A DNA stretch of 35,229 nucleotides from Bacteroidota bacterium (GTDB lineage: Bacteria > Bacteroidota > Bacteroidia > Chitinophagales > Chitinophagaceae): assembly GCA_014190475.1 (NCBI GenBank), contig BJGL01000017.1, forward strand, positions 1 through 35,229, given 5' to 3'. Both the position numbers and the translations under genes were made by a program. Below are positions 34,619 to 35,229 of this stretch, piece after piece. The notes below the pieces were generated by a model that had not been told where the DNA came from, made no database searches, and saw only the letters and a list, made by a program, of their open reading frames with translations. Position 1 is the stretch's first letter; every line of letters begins with the position of its first letter.

Positions 34619-34965
34619 ATATCCATAAAGAGTTCTATCAAGGGGGGTTGTTTATTTTTTAATGTGATGGCTACTATGTCAAACTGTATCCAACTATGAC
34701 CAGGGTGTACATGCAGGTAGTGAACAGCTGCACGTTTCAGGCGTAACATTTTTTTCCAGTTTACACTTAGTTCTGGGCCTCCATAAAGTTGGCTTGTTCT
34801 TGTTTTTACTTCAATAAAATGAAGTGTGGCTCCACGCCTGGCTATGATATCGATTTCAAAATGCCGGTGTCGCCAATTTCGATGCGTGATCTTATACCCT
34901 TTTTTTTGAAGCCATTCGGCTGCCAGGTCTTCTCCCTTGATTCCAATTTCAATATGTTTTGTCAT
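34615..34965 (-). CDS. YraN family protein (UPF0102, nuclease-like fold)
   Basis: A 116-residue protein of the YraN/UPF0102 family, with a restriction-endonuclease-like fold. The signature is clear: GIKGEDLAAEWLQKKGYKITHRNWRHRHFEIDIIARRG, then LHFIEVKTRTSQLYGGPE. The Glu-x-Asp-Ile and Glu-Val-Lys residues match a PD-(D/E)xK active site. Members are often placed near DNA-uptake or repair genes, but a definite activity has not been established. The length is typical. It converges with the YkgJ-type gene (4-bp overlap) and diverges from manA, with 36 bp between the starts. Confidence 0.9.
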   Translation of the reverse strand: MTKHIEIGIKGEDLAAEWLQKKGYKITHRNWRHRHFEIDIIARRGATLHFIEVKTRTSQLYGGPELSVNWKKMLRLKRAAVHYLHVHPGHSWIQFDIVAITLKNKQPPLIELFMDI

Positions 34966-35001
34966 GCTTTATCTTTACAGTAAGTATATTATCCACACCG
35001 C

Positions 35002-35229
35002 ATGGCCGCTATTTATTTGTTAGAAGGAGTTGTGAAAAATTATGATTGGGGAGGAGCTTCTTTTATTCCTCAATTACTGGGGGAAAACAATGCATCTAAA
35101 AAACCATTTGCAGAATATTGGATGGGCACGCATACGCAGGGAATGGCCCACCTTATCGATCAGCATGGAAAGCGTCGTAGGCTGAGTGAAGTTGGAGTGG
35201 CCCTGCCTTACCTGTTAAAAGTGTTGGAT
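35002..35229 (+). CDS. manA: Mannose-6-phosphate isomerase, class I (partial, start only)
   Basis: The first 76 codons of a class I phosphomannose isomerase, cut off by the window end. The protein interconverts fructose 6-phosphate and mannose 6-phosphate, feeding GDP-sugar synthesis. The typical start is visible: YLLEGVVKNYDWGGASFIPQLLG, then KPFAEYWMGTHTQGMAHL (the A-E-x-W-M-G-x-H block) and LPYLLKVLD, which leads into the zinc-binding region outside the window. The ATG at 35002 fits the family start. It is divergent from yraN. Certainty is limited only by the missing remainder. Confidence 0.9.
   Translation, partial: MAAIYLLEGVVKNYDWGGASFIPQLLGENNASKKPFAEYWMGTHTQGMAHLIDQHGKRRRLSEVGVALPYLLKVLD

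Overview
The window looks like a chromosomal core-genome segment of a Bacteroidota bacterium, probably of the Chitinophagaceae type. The reasons are: many matches to the Bacteroidota -7 promoter element TAnnTTTG (some with a -33 TTG block about 19-20 bp upstream), A-rich start regions without clear Shine-Dalgarno sites, and characteristic families (DUF4254 next to a GT9 glycosyltransferase, DUF2911, OmpH/Skp-like protein, a cytidylate kinase with a GWSSCGKS P-loop, a fused DEDDh/GIY-YIG nuclease). Genus-level placement is not possible from this sequence alone. Coding density is very high. I see no insertion sequence, prophage, CRISPR array or gene-free stretch longer than 300 bases.

Layout. 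2-4871: end of rpoB, complete rpoC and a strong terminator. 4949-7851: ompH-like, DUF4254, GT9 glycosyltransferase and ispD, the last three coupled by ATGA overlaps. 7826-8989 (minus): Gfo/Idh/MocA oxidoreductase just downstream of a tRNA-Asp gene with its own promoter and terminator. 9082-10973: accA-dapA. 10947-12156 (minus): STAS protein and an unusually short RNase Z. 12260-15496: clpC-cmk. 15499-18126: FKBP isomerase (minus), hotdog thioesterase (plus) and exonuclease/GIY-YIG fusion (minus). 18155-19108: RlmK-like methyltransferase. 19151-20080 (minus): mdh. 20160-22754: efp, then accB-accC. 22757-24472 (minus): gamma-glutamyltransferase. 24542-31554: a tightly coupled five-gene operon encoding an M14 metallopeptidase, a PIG-L deacetylase, two very small membrane proteins (58 and 41 residues) and a sodium:solute symporter. 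31600-34054 (minus): DUF2911 protein, xerD and an orphan lipoprotein. 34106-35229: YkgJ-type Cys-cluster protein (plus), YraN (minus) and the start of a class I mannose-6-phosphate isomerase.

How the genes work together. Most of the window is housekeeping: transcription (rpoBC), protein quality control (clpC, FKBP, ompH), translation and tRNA metabolism (efp, rlmK, rnz, tRNA-Asp), fatty-acid initiation (accA, accBC), isoprenoid, lysine and nucleotide synthesis (ispD, dapA, cmk), the TCA cycle (mdh) and chromosome resolution (xerD). The most system-like locus is 22757-31554. There, exported amide- and gamma-glutamyl-cleaving enzymes sit next to an exported deacetylase and a Na+-coupled transporter with two candidate mini-subunits. 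I infer a scavenging or envelope-recycling pathway with unknown substrate.

The observations most worth checking are: that operon and its two micro-proteins; EF-P with Arg32 in an altered tip loop; RNase Z lacking about 38 residues exactly where the tRNA-binding arm should be; the Cys cluster in the exonuclease/GIY-YIG fusion; and inverted repeats in the accBC, tRNA-Asp and FKBP/thioesterase control regions.
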